A stretch of DNA of 64,000 nucleotides from Amoebophrya sp. A120 (lineage: Eukaryota > Sar > Dinophyceae > Syndiniales > Amoebophryaceae), in contig CAJINV010000003.1 in the NCBI GenBank assembly GCA_905178155.1, positions 10,266,064 to 10,330,063 of the forward strand, written 5' to 3'. The position numbers and the translations under genes were made by a program. The stretch's first letter is position 1. The number at the start of each line of letters is the position of its first letter. This document shows, piece after piece, positions 1 to 10,348 of the stretch. The notes under the pieces were generated by a model that was not told the DNA's origin, searched no databases, and saw nothing but the letters and a program-made list of their open reading frames with translations.

Positions 1-1102
1 ACGAGTACGAGAGGACTTGGACTTGCAATTGCCTTTGACTTTACCTACGATCTACCGGGCATTTATTTTTTGCTTTTTTTCGATTGCCGCGCGTCATTGC
101 GGGTGCACATGAATAAAAGTAGTCCTAGCCACGTATGCTCCGCCTGTGGAAATGTGAAACAAAATTCAATTATTCCGCTAGACCGAAAAACAAAAAAAAG
201 AGCCAGAACAGGAGCGCAAAAATAAAAAACGAAAAGCCATGGCCAGAGGCAGCTCGTTCCGCCCCGTTTGCGGTTGCGGTTGTAAGCAGATCTTGACTGC
301 GGTCGCAAGCAGTTTTTGCGGTTGTAAGGCGTATGCGCGGCTGTGCTAACAGCTGTGCGCAGTTGTTGTGGCTGGGGTGGTTTTTGCGCCACTTTTCTGC
401 ATACCGCGGCTGTCATTCGTCGTGCCAAATTATGGGTAGGTCTCCACAGGCGAGAAGAGCCCCGCGCTTTTCCACCCGATGCAGGCACTGAGTGCCGAGA
501 TCGTTTTGCTTAGGCTTGTTTGCTTCCCGCCAGCTCTTCAAGACTTTGAAAGCCTGGGGCGTCGTTCTTCCTACCTTCCAGCGCCGCGCGCGCTTTTTTC
601 AGCCAGCTTTGACGACCTTGCCTCCTATTTTTGTTGCTTGTCAAATTCAAAAGGTAAAGGTTTGCAAGTTCTGCTGTTGGCCCTCATCTTCAAGCTTTGC
701 CTTTTCTTTTGCTTTCAACTTTCACTTTTTGACTTTAGCCTGTACTTTTAGTTTTTGCCTTTGCTTTTAGTTTTTACCCGTACCTTAGTTTTTCGCTTTT
801 ACTTTTAGTTTTTACTTTTGGTCTTTTTTACTTTTAGTTATTTCTTTTAGTTTTCACTTTTTGTCTTTTGCGGAGTAATTGTTTGGCTGTCACGACTTTA
901 GTCTTAGCAAGGGATAGATTAGTAAAGTGATTTAATTTACGCGGAAGTGCATCGTCGAGCTTCCTTCCCTTCCTGATGCTGATTGATACTCGTTCGTCGC
1001 GATTGATTTATTAAGTTATGGCCGTCTACCTCCACTCTATATATACACAGAAAAGTAGATGTAATATAAGAAAATGATAATGAAAAAGGTTAAGTGTAGT
1101 AC
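1..1102. other. Upstream intergenic DNA, no supported gene
   Basis: No convincing coding signal is visible. Positions 240-420 contain loose repeats of a GCGGTTGTAAGC-like motif. Positions about 690-870 are a T-rich tract in which TTTTAGTTTTT-like units recur, probably simple-sequence expansion. From 1010 onward the DNA becomes AT-rich and leads into the first gene. A 141-codon minus-strand open frame at 63-488 is basic and low in complexity and is not accepted as a gene. I cannot identify a promoter. Confidence 0.5.
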
Positions 1103-1153
1103 ATGTATTATTTGCTCTTCAATACAGAAGTAGATCGAATTGGAGCCACCAGT

Positions 1154-2262
1154 ATGGAGGGTGAATCCCTGGAAAGGCTGTTGGAGCGCAACTTTCCCCT
1201 GGACGAACTGGATTCAGTTTGGGTATATGGTAGTGCCGCATTTCCACAACTGTCCGAGGCTGAACAAGAAAGTGCAGCATTAGGAAATGCAGACAACCAC
1301 GCAGCTGGGCCCATGACAACTGGAAATTGCTATCATGATTCAACAGGGATTAGCCGCACTTCAGCCACTTGCACTTCAGGTGCAGGGACCAACAGCGGCT
1401 CTGAGGTCGAAAGCGCGAGCCGCAAGCAGTTGGACTTTTTGTTTATAACGAAACAAAACGCAGAGGCGTTTCACGCCCAAAACCTTGCGCAAAACTGGCA
1501 CCACTACAACTGGCTCCGTCGTCTTCCCTTGCGCTTGCTCGGTTACGTGAATCGGCTCGGTCCGGGTCTTTACTTTAATGCGTACTGTGCCCTTCAGGTT
1601 CAGAATCGCATTTGCTCTTATGCTCCACCTCGGGAACCGGAACGAGCGGAACCGGAAGCTAACGACGACAGCTCCGTCGCGGACCTTATGACGAAAAGCT
1701 CTTCTCCAGATGCGGAGCAGCACGCGACAGAGCACACCACGGGACCGGACCCCTACCAGCACAGCGTGGCTGAAGTAGATGACAAAAAAAAACAAGAAGG
1801 ATATGGAGAACAGAGCGCGACTGGCGGCTCCTCATCTTCGGATGTAGTTTCAAAGCAAATGAGCGTGAAACTCCAGATGCATGAGCGGAAGATGCAGATT
1901 CAGGCCTTGAGTTGGAAGGCGCGGCCAGAGCCCACGCGTTTGCTGCGTGACTTTCTTCAATACGCGAAGACAGCGGTACCAACCGCGTCCGCAGGTACGA
2001 AATGGAATATGGGAGACCAGCGGAGCTCTGTTGCCTCGCAATTGGTGTCAGCAGCGCTGGGGGACGAGGAATGCTACCCGACCGGAACGAGCACAAAAAG
2101 CGGTCTGCGTAGCTTTCGACTCGAGGACGATACCCTGGGACTTTGCTTCGCGGATACCCTAGCTGCAAGTATGGGAATGTTCGGTTTGATGAAATCGACA
2201 AAGTTGCATGATAACGATTTGCAATTGGTTTTGCAAAAAATCCCGGGCATGGCAGAGTCACA
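1154..2262 (+). CDS. TAM41: TAM41 exon 1 (nucleotidyltransferase core)
   Basis: The exon opens with a Met-Glu-Gly start and carries the glycine-serine and aspartate motifs of the nucleotidyltransferase fold within its first 100 codons. A stretch of about 65 Ser/Thr/Gly-rich residues separates the two motifs. The 3' half (about residues 155-370) is hydrophilic, with no family match. It ends at a GTGAGT donor at 2263 with two bases of a split codon. Confidence 0.7.
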
Positions 2263-4961
2263 GTGAGTCTGTGAGAGCTCCTGTGTTATGGTGATGGCAT
2301 GTGAGGCCGATTGTCAACGCCAGCCTGCTTAGGTTTATTAGAGATACTAGAGCTGCGAAAGAGAGCAGCACAAAAGCAGCCCTCTTGGTCTTGGCCCCAA
2401 CAGCATGAGAAATTGGATGCAATTCTTTCTACCGCGATTTTCATTTTTCATTTGTTGCTTGAAAGTTCCAATGTGATTTGGAGGCAAAACTGGTATCACA
2501 TTTGCACATCGCAAATTCCTTCAACTCTGTCGATTTCGAGCCAGGTACTCCTATAGCAAGGAGCACTACGGACGCGGGAGAGGCAGAGACGCAAAAGAAG
2601 CACATGAGGGGCGGCCGTGACGCAATCGATCCGGATAAACTGCTTCTGCAGAAGAACATCAAGCACGCGGAGCCACGCGAGCGGGACTTGCGTTTGCCGC
2701 AGGAAAAAATTTTAACTCTTCCGACTCTGACTCAAGAGGTCAAGTATGGCATTGTAGAGAGGTCTGCCCTTCTCGAAGATTTACGTACCTGGCAGCACCT
2801 TTACTGTGCCGGAAGAGCGCAAAAGCCGATGCTTCGGTTTTATTTTTGCGAAAAGCGACTGGAGGAGACGGACCGACAGTGGATTTTTTTCAAGCGCGTC
2901 CTCGAAGCGGAAAGCATCCTGATGGAGACCCGGCTTGGCGCTCTGCAGTTTGCGCGCATGAAGCTTTTGTTTGATGCGCGTCAACAAGAAGAGAAAAAGG
3001 CAGACTTTTCCGCTGGGAAAACTCTCGCTCTGTCGTGGAGCACCCACCTCGTATCGGTACGAGATAAACTTCAAGACGTTGTGGCGAGCGTACAACATTT
3101 TCGAAGTCCTGGCTCTAGGAAAGAGATGAATACTAGTAAAGAAGCGCCGAACTCGTGCAAAGGTGGCAAAGGTGGAGGAACAGTCTGCGACCAGACTGAG
3201 TTCGAACGAAGTCGATTGTTTCCGGAGGACATGTTGTGGCACCACGTGTGCGATCTGAGCTACCGCGGCGATGTGCGCCGCCTGCTTTTCGAGAACCCGC
3301 GCAAAACCGAAGAGATCATTCGTGGACAGCGGAGCTTCTTAGAACGAATCTATCGCCCACTTTTTCCGCTGGGCCGCATAGAGAGCGTACCACGTGCTGA
3401 GCTTTACAAACGACGACCCGCGTTACCGCCCGCGCACGATAACGAGACCAGGACGAAGCAAAAACGAAGACAACCGGACAGCTTTGAACACCACGACCAG
3501 CAGCCCGCCGCGAGCTATCGTGTGTGGTTTTGATCAAAGCACGCGCCGAACACCAAAACGAGCAGCCTCGGCGATCTATCTGGGCTCAATAACAATACAT
3601 AGGCTTGCAGGGTGTAGCTGGACACTTTGGGCTCGGCTTTTTGTTCGTGTAAAAGTCAAAGTTCGGCAAGGCAGCCTTGCCGAGTGGCGGGCGACTGCGC
3701 GTAAGGTGGCGGCGCAAGAGATGAAAAAGACCATCCGCATCCCGCTTGGATACGCGCTGCCCCCCCCTGCAGCGAGTCTGTGGGGCGTTGGACGGACGAC
3801 CGTAACCCGGCCCCCGCTCGCCTTTCTGCCTCCCGCCCTAAGGACCGCGTGTCAGTCATGGGGGGCAAAAGAGGGGCGACGAAGTGTGAGCGGCCTTTTT
3901 TGGGGATTAGATAGATATAGGGGGCATTTGGTGGCTTGCCCTTCTTCGGTGAAGCTCATGTGGAATAAGTATCCAAGCCCGTGCCGGTCCAGATATTGAA
4001 ATGGAAAGCCCGCGCAGGTCTAGATATTGGATATCTAGAGCGGCTATCCAATATCCACGCCGTGCCGCCGTGGATGTAAATAGGGGGGCGGAGAAATATT
4101 ATATCCGATGGCTTCATCTGCTAAGAAATTAGCTGCGGCACATGGCTGCCCGCGGCCGCCAACCAACACCAGCGCAATTATCAGCGAATGGGGATATTTG
4201 CTTGGCCGCCTGCGCGCGAATCTACAGGCCCGCGCTTTATGCCGCAACATGGGAGAAATTAAAGGCGGCGCGCTAGTGTCTCTGAAGCAGCTGCAGGGAC
4301 CACGCGCGGGCGAAATTGACTAGAGCCACACAGGCAGCCCCCAGCCGCAGCGCTCTCGGCGAATAGTAAAAAGCGACAGGAGCAGGAGGCCTGGCCTCGT
4401 TTTGGTTTTGTATGTCCTGGTCTCGTTTTCGGGTCTCGACGGTAACGGGCGCGCCGTTTGTAGGACCTAGCGCAGAAGATGGCGTCCGATGGTCTTCATG
4501 CGGAGACCATTGAAAAACTATTGCAGGGCCGGTTTTTTCGCACCCCCAGCGAGAGCTTGGGCGATCTGGCTACATTTGCGTTGGAAAGGGCATTGTCTGA
4601 GGGCGAGACCCGTCATATCAGTGCGGATAAAGTGTTGCAGATGCGAGTGCAAAAGTCCTCGCTCGCGATGGCCGCAAAAGGTATCTTGACTAACAAATGG
4701 TCGCATTCTGTGCGTTACGCTTATCGCAAGTTCCTGAAACGGGTGCAAAAGAAAATATCTTCTTTCGACGTCCTGCACGAGGAGGCTAAGCATTTGCTCC
4801 TGCGGATCAGAGTACTATACTGTCTGTTTACGTGGTCGAGGTGCAGCGTGTTCGAGAAGTGCTGTAGTTTTTTTCTTTCCTCGCTCCACCTATGCTGCGA
4901 GTGCAACGTGTCCTTTGGCCGCGCCGATCTCAGCTTGCACCATCGACACCTCTTTCAGTAG
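1154..4961 (+). CDS. TAM41: TAM41-like mitochondrial CDP-diacylglycerol synthase, three exons
   Basis: TAM41 makes CDP-diacylglycerol from phosphatidic acid and CTP on the matrix side of the mitochondrial inner membrane, the first committed step to cardiolipin. Family blocks appear in the correct order over three open stretches. Exon 1 has the nucleotidyltransferase core VWVYGSAAFPQ (about residues 22-32), LDFLF (93-97) and NLAQNWHHYNWLRRLP. Exon 2 has VKYGIVERSALLEDL, HLYCAGRAQKP and LSYRGDVRR. Exon 3 has the C-terminal GILTNKWSHSVRYAYRKFLKR. Proposed exons are 1154-2262 (donor GTGAGT), 2561-3386 (donor GTACCA) and 4476-4961; phases agree at both introns, but exact ends are uncertain. The start could also be the in-frame ATG at 1103. 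Odd points are a roughly 210-residue low-complexity insertion after residue 150 and a weak or missing block between exons 2 and 3. Family is confident; splice sites are moderate. Confidence 0.8.
2561..3386 (+). CDS. TAM41: TAM41 exon 2 (central conserved block)
   Basis: The exon contains YGIVERSALLEDL and LYCAGRAQKP near its start and FPEDMLWHHVCDLSYRGD toward the end. These match the central and C-terminal-middle blocks of TAM41. Open frame continues to 3533, but the last 50 codons are basic and unlike the family, so the GTACCA donor at 3387 (phase 0) is preferred. The acceptor after position 2560 is chosen by phase and is weak. Confidence 0.6.
3387..4475 (+). other. Intron 2 of TAM41 with no clear gene
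   Basis: About 1.1 kb between the conserved exons. Positions 3980-4060 hold overlapping inverted repeats around ATATTGGATATC. Short open stretches at 3394-3999 and 4108-4323 show no family resemblance. A missing TAM41 mini-exon could lie here, but I cannot point to one. Confidence 0.45.
4476..4961 (+). CDS. TAM41: TAM41 exon 3 (C-terminal block)
   Basis: The exon begins after GCGCAG and encodes LGDLATFALERAL, then GILTNKWSHSVRYAYRKFLKRVQKK, which fits the conserved C-terminal end of TAM41. The open frame runs on to a stop at 4961 with cysteine-rich, non-conserved sequence. A further donor near 4810 is possible, so the true end may differ. Confidence 0.6.
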   Translation, partial: KMASDGLHAETIEKLLQGRFFRTPSESLGDLATFALERALSEGETRHISADKVLQMRVQKSSLAMAAKGILTNKWSHSVRYAYRKFLKRVQKKISSFDVLHEEAKHLLLRIRVLYCLFTWSRCSVFEKCCSFFLSSLHLCCECNVSFGRADLSLHHRHLFQ

Positions 4962-5598
4962 CCGTAGGATTTGCATTGGCATTCTTGTTCTCCTTTTTTT
5001 TGGGGTCTAGTTTGATTCGTACCTCTCGTCCACGTGCATTTTTCGTCTTTCCCTTCGCAGAAGTCGTCCATCCCGTTGTGGTTGTCGTCGTTCCAAATGA
5101 ACATCGTTGTAGATCGTCCACCGATAAGCCTCGAAGAGAACCACTTAGAGCACTGTAGTCACATACTTTACGTGGGATCATATATGAGCAAAAGCTGCAA
5201 ATGCAAGCAATACGAATAAGTTGTCTACAACTATTTGCCCAGGGTTATGTTGGTCTTTATTTTCTTACAAAGTCATCAAAGCGTGGTTTTCTTCTCCTGT
5301 AGGGCTCTAGTACCGGCTCGATTTCGACGGAAGAAACTACTCACGAAAATCCTCGAAGCAAGTGCTGCATACTTGTAGAGAATAAGAAATGTAAATGTTG
5401 GAATTCAATACAATTTATTTATTGAGCTTACACACAGGCACACCGAACTAACGTCCATTATGAGAATTGTTATTGTAATTATTCGATGGTGGACCCGGTT
5501 TGGGCTTGCGTTCGTCGGAGATTTATTCACCGTCGACGGCCTCTCGGCGGAGTGGCGGGACCACCAGGTCAAGGATGAAGAAGATTTATCGAAGCTCA

Positions 5599-5931
5599 TC
5601 AACCCGGTCCCGGTCCCGAAAGAACAACATGAAGCCGTTGGGGGTCTGTTGGAAGATCAGGAACCGGGCGGCGAGATACGTACTCTTTCTTGTTTTTCTT
5701 TTTGTCGTGTAAGTATTTCTGTTCAGCAAGACGGCCCCGCTGGCCAGCACGATATATGATAAATGAAACAGAAAGAACAGAAACAAAATTGAAATTCAAT
5801 TTCAAACATAAACGCTAACGCACTCACAGCAGAAGTAGTGAGCTTTCCCTCATCGTGCAGCTTGGAAGCCTCCCGCGCATCAAAAAGCAACTTTGGAAAG
5901 TGGCCACCTGCGCCTGGAGCCGAGATGCTTT
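5599..5931 (-). CDS. 3' end of an unidentified minus-strand gene (two exons)
   Basis: Read on the minus strand, 5931-5828 encodes 34 codons including AGGHFPKLLFDAREASKLHD and ends at a GTGAGT donor in phase 0. The next exon (5718-5599) starts after an ACAG acceptor in phase 0, is lysine-rich (KYLHDKKKNKKEY), and closes with a stop. The 109-bp intron has normal borders, and the phase agreement across it is the main support. The gene is convergent with TAM41. I do not recognise the product. Upstream exons should lie between 5932 and about 7200 on the minus strand but were not resolved. Confidence 0.4.
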
Positions 5932-6255
5932 CTGCCGCACTCCAATTATCGGGCAGGCCAAATTAATAGAGACCGCGTCGAAATAAATCAACTGGCAAGT
6001 AGAGCCTCGTCTTCTTTGTATGATCGTGAACGTCGCGAAGGCCGAACATGCTGTGGTCACGCGATTGCTGAAAGTGAAAACCTTACACGTTGCGAAAGTT
6101 ACGCTAAAGCTAAAGGTGCGAGAACCATGCCCCGGGAAAATACCGACCTTCTGCGCCCAGAAAGTGAAGCCTAGTGTAGGTTTTTTTGTATGTAGAAGTG
6201 AGGTTACGAACGTTCGGTCTATCCTGGTGTTTTTTTGACCTGCAATTTTCAGCAT

Positions 6256-6290
6256 AAAAACATCTCACTTTTGAAAAGTGAGATGTTTTT
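6256..6290. repeat. Perfect palindrome, 17-nt arms
   Basis: AAAAACATCTCACTTTT is followed by a single G and then its exact reverse complement. A hairpin would have a 17-bp stem. It sits just before the second palindrome. Confidence 0.85.
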
Positions 6291-6291
6291 A

Positions 6292-6348
6292 TTGGCTTCG
6301 AAGCCCAGTCCGATTGAAAATTTCAATCGGACTGGGCTTTGAAGCCAA
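6292..6348. repeat. Near-perfect palindrome, 28-nt arms
   Basis: The arms start TTGGCTTCGAAGCCCAGTCC and meet at a single central base. Only one mismatch (C/T) is seen over 28 pairs. Two unrelated palindromes within 95 bp suggest a small fold-back insertion or a recombination product. Confidence 0.85.
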
Positions 6349-7218
6349 ACAAGCCCGAGGCTATTCATTCTATTTCTTGCCGATTGAGCAAATAACGCAG
6401 GCGGGGAACCAGCAAAAGGAGCGCCCTTCTGGGGCGCCCAGCGCAGCGAGTTCCACCGATTTGGGGCGCCTCAAAAGGGGCGCCAATAAAAAGATGCAAA
6501 GTAAGAAGGCAAAGACGTCGAATCCGCATGGTTCGGGCACCATTTCTGCCCACTTTTGGAGGTCGCGAAAGCGGTTGTCCATCTGGGCCGCTTCCAATGG
6601 GGCGGGTAGCACAAAAGCTGCGCTTTTTTGATTGACAAACCAAGAAAACGCAAGAGCCGCCAAAAGCCGAAAGCCGACTCCATTGGATACTAGGGACCCG
6701 ATTTTGGGAGCCCATAGGGGCGGCGCTGGCCAAGGCCCCGGTAGGGCCATAGCGTACGGGATAGGTTTGGCTTTGTGAAGTCGAAAAGGTGTGGAGCTTT
6801 GGCCGCGATTTTTATATTTTCCCCACGGCCATGCAGAATAACAATGCGCGCGAGCAGGGTATTGCGCGCAGAAAAAAACAAATTTTGGAGCCCGGCAGCC
6901 GCAACGCGTCAAGCGCGCTGACGAAAAAGCCGCTTTGATCTCACTACCCCCGCCGGGGCGGCTATTATTTATTTTTATTGGCTATTGGTATTGGATATAT
7001 AATATTTTAGCTTCTTCAAAAGCCCACGCCTCTGGCTTGCCAAAAAGCCACCGGCTTCTCTGATCTCGAGGAGCCACGCACAGCTTGCGCGCCGCAAATC
7101 GATTCACCTCCGATAGTGGCCGGCGTGCTTCACAGCACGAACATCAAGAAAAAGACTCATGCGTAAAAAGCTTGATTTGAAGTTTTTGAAACAGAAGCAT
7201 ATAGTCCAGTGACAGTCA

Positions 7219-8512
7219 GTGTCAGATGCGGGATATTGGATTGACATTGATGGTGCGGCAATAGCGGCCGTTCGCGGCACACTACTATTCGAAAAATGTT
7301 CGTCCCCTACTTCTCGCAACAAGAATGAAAAACTCCAGGTCCACGGTCATCTTCATCTACACATGCGCCGTGGCTTCTCGGGAGCGCGTATGCTGAGGGG
7401 GTCTACGTTTTCGCAGAGATGCTAGCGCCTTTCGACGCTAATCAAGCTGATCGTGACGCCGAGCATGGAGCCAACAACTGCCTGCATCACGACGGGAAAG
7501 TCTGTAAGAGCCACGCCATAGCAAACCCGTGGCTGCAAATTCAATCGGCTCAAGAGTTGCCCGTCTTCCGTGTGAGTGTTCGCGCACCGCATGTTCCTCA
7601 AGAGGACGAGGGGGAGTTGCATTCGCGGGAGTTGCATGCGCTGGTGCCGCAGCTTCTAGGGCCTGACGGCGAGACTACTGAGTGCGGTGTGCGGGTCGGC
7701 GTGCATTCCTCCAACGGAGAGAGCGAGACCACATTGGGCGGCGAGACCCGCATGAAGCCGCCGTGTCACGAGGAATTTCCCGGGTTGGCCTGTGAGGCAG
7801 CGTACATGTGTCACCCAGCAGGACGACCGGAAGCCGGGCTGGGCGTCAAGCAGTATCGTACAGAAAAGCACACCTTCTATACCCGAAAAAGCTTCTCAGC
7901 ATGACTACCTCTTGCTCTTCAAGCCCTAGGCCGCGCCACGAACACAAAGACAAACTACATTCTGCATGACAGAAAGCGAAAGGTACGTCTCTTGTGCTCG
8001 GCGCATTGCAGAGTCTTCAGTGACGCCGATTTCGCAACGGCAGCATAAGCTTAGTTTTGTGTCATGCGGTGGCTGGCCGCTAATGGAAATGGGAACCACG
8101 GACGAGGCTCAGACACAACTGCACCTCGTCGACTTCCTTTCCTACTACATTACCTGCGTGTGGGTTCCGAGGGAGACCCTGCCTGGTCTACGCGAACTAC
8201 ATCGCGTGAGGATTAGCCGACTCGCGATCCCCAGAAGTGCGCATCCTTGTCGACCACAAAAATTAAAATAGAAAAATAGGAGCCGCCGCGCCAGCGTCGG
8301 CGTGGTCGCTTCAGCAGCGCAAATTTCATGCAAAAGATTTATTTAATATATTTTTTTCCTTTAAAGCGGTTGGATGAGCTTTTCTGCAGAATAAGCAGGA
8401 CCTCCACCAGGACGGGCTCGAGGAGGTGATGAACTTTGACTGTCCGGCTAACACCAAGGGGAACTATGTGTTTGTGCAGTTGCAGTCAGATATCACAGAG
8501 ACAAAAAGCTAG
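7219..8512 (+). CDS. Unidentified multi-exon gene, cysteine-containing product
   Basis: Coding character is visible in several blocks, but the 5' end is not settled. A stretch from 7219 reads GYWIDIDGAAIAAVRGTLLF. A second frame from about 7331 to 7857 includes PVFRVSVRAPHVPQ and cysteine pairs. A phase-consistent intron (7858-7972, GTACAG to GACAG) leads to an exon at 7973-8205. A second phase-0 intron (8206-8389, GTGAGG to TGCAG) leads to the last exon, 8390-8512. That exon encodes NFDCPANTKGNYVFVQLQ before a TAG stop. The C-x-G-x-Y-V-x-V-Q pattern is reminiscent of carbohydrate-binding beta-sandwich domains, but this is only a hint. I do not recognise the protein. Confidence 0.4.
8390..8512 (+). 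CDS. Terminal exon of the unidentified gene
   Basis: Forty codons open in phase 0 after TTTCTGCAG and end with TAG. The DCPANTKGNYVFVQL segment is the most domain-like part of the gene. The exon is too short to stand out as an open frame and was found by reading around the preceding donor. Confidence 0.45.
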   Translation, partial: NKQDLHQDGLEEVMNFDCPANTKGNYVFVQLQSDITETKS

Positions 8513-8880
8513 CGCGTGTCAATTGTAAAATGCAAACACAATTATTCCCCTTCTTTTTTACCTTCCCATTCTCGTTTTCTTTTTCATTTTTGGCTGCGAA
8601 ACGAAAACAAAACAACAGTCTTTGCTGCACTGTGCGGCTACACCAGACGCGCACCATCAGAAGCGCGGAACCGGTGGCAGTGCTTGTGCTGCACCATCAG
8701 AAGTGCGAAACTTGCGCGGCCGGGCGTAACTTGCGCGGCCGGGAGTAAGAGGCTCCGCCAATCACCACTATACTCCTGTCCTGGCCTACCATCTTCATCA
8801 GAAGTGCGAGCTGCGAAGGGTGGGCGCACCATCTTCAAAGTCAAAAAGTCTCCTCGCCCCATGAATGAATGAATGATCCG
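8513..8880. other. Intergenic, no gene seen
   Basis: A T-rich stretch is followed by short near-repeats containing CACCATCAGAAG and GCGCGGCCGGG. Nothing supports a gene. Confidence 0.4.
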
Positions 8881-10027
8881 AAATAAAAGAATCAGGCTGG
8901 ACGAGGGGGTGAGCGCTACTCGTAGAAATCCTGCTAGTGCCGGAAAGCTGCTAGTGGAAAAGGGCCCACTAGTAGATTTCCTACTAGTTGTGCTGGAGGT
9001 TTTATGATCGCCAAAACGGGCTTCCGGGTACTTCTATTGACGCTCCCCACTAGTGGCGCCCTTCACTAGTGGAAGCACTATCGAAAACTGGCGCAGGCAG
9101 CGCCGCGGTGGGGCCGCTTCCAGGCAGTAAAGCGCTGCCGGGACCCCGGGTGGCCCTCCGGCCTGCCGGCCATGGTCTCCGCCCTTGGCCTTGTCTTAGG
9201 TGCCTTGCGGTTCGCGATTGGCTGCCCCGGGCCGGAGTCGTGCTGCATTCTGGCGCCCCTTGCCCTTCGCCCTCTGTTGCGAGGTGTTTGGCGCCAGTTT
9301 CCGCCTTTCCCTTCCGCCTGTGACTCTGCAGGCTTGCTTCTCTCGCGTGCTCGCCGCCGCGGGGCCCCTTCGGCCCCAGTGGGGTTGCGTGCTTTGGCCC
9401 CGTTTCCTTTGGGTCGCCGGGCGTTTTGGTTTGCGCCTCGCCTCCGTGCCCTGCTTCGGCGTATTGGTTTCGTTTTCAAAGCATTCGTCTGTTTAAAGCG
9501 AGTCTTGGCCCACTTGCTCCTCTTGTCGGCTTTCTGGCTTTTGGAGCATATCGCCCGCAGTGCCCCGCCTGCCTTTCCGCCGCCTTCCTGTGCTCTTTGT
9601 CTTGCCTTGCGCCAGCCCCGTTCCTGGTCTTATTTTGGCCTTTCGTGCCCCCTTTTCGCCCTGTTTACTGTGGCCCGCCTTTGACTTGTTTCCTGTGGTT
9701 AGCCTTCCGGCCCTTCGCAAAGGTTCTGCAAACGCCTTCTGGCCGCCCTGTTTGTGGAGGCCGAGGCAGTGGCAGCGCTTTGTGCCCCCTGCCACCCTCC
9801 GCGCCTTGCGGCCTTAATGTCTGTGCGTGCCCTTCGCTCACGATCAGGGAGTGCGGCGTCTGTGTGTGTGTTGTCATCGTTTTCCGCCTGTGGTGTCAGC
9901 ATAGTTTGGGCATGACCAGTGGGGTTTGGGCCGTAGGTTTTCCCCTAGAAGTTCTTTCTCCCTCGCTCCCCCTTGCCCCCCCTCGTCGCCGGGCCGGCGG
10001 GCGCGGAGCGCGCGCCCGTTCTAGATA
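8881..10027 (+). mobile_element. 1.14-kb GC-rich interspersed repeat, copy 1
   Basis: The block runs from AATAAAAGAATCAGG to TTCTAGATA and recurs in reverse orientation at about 16428-17569. Its first 200 bp carry multiple ACTAGT motifs and small hairpins; the rest is C- and G-rich with no conserved protein. Long open frames in all phases reflect composition. It is probably a non-autonomous mobile element, class unknown. Confidence 0.65.
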
Positions 10028-10348
10028 AACACTAATGTGATGGGCAACCGGACCACAGGCACAGACCACAGAAAAACAAAAATCTGTCATGAGCATATTT
10101 ATATGTGCTTCCTGCGGGCGCATAGACACTTTCTACAAATCTGATTTACATTTGTGTTGTCTTCGTTTCTCTTATCAGTGCCTACGTTTATTGGGACGGC
10201 CGGCCCTTGTTATACGTCCAATCTCAACATCCATGGGCAAAATAAATCGATGAAAATACTGATCAGTACGAAAAGGTCGCGGCCTGCCGGACGTTCTGCC
10301 GGTAGATGTCATGTTGGGTGACTTACAACATCTGTTCTGATTCAAAAA

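Larger units (their letters stand above)
5932..7218. other. Palindromes and GC-rich interspersed element, no resolved gene
   Basis: This contains two near-perfect palindromes at 6256-6348 and a GC-rich block at about 6365-6975. The block resembles elements at 24.98-25.61, 48.6-49.0 and 50.2-50.8 kb, sharing GGGGCGCC-type motifs. It ends in CTCACTACCCCCGCCGGGGC followed by GGCTAT. Upstream exons of the minus-strand gene may be hidden here. Confidence 0.4.

Noticed and set aside
63-488. 141-codon minus-strand ORF
   Set aside because: Low-complexity and basic with a cluster of GTTGTAAGC-type repeats; no exon partners or family match.
9069-10028. Long overlapping open frames on both strands
   Set aside because: They arise from the GC-rich body of the 1.14-kb repeat. 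The inverted copy at 16.5-17.4 kb shows frames on both strands too, with no shared protein motif preserved.
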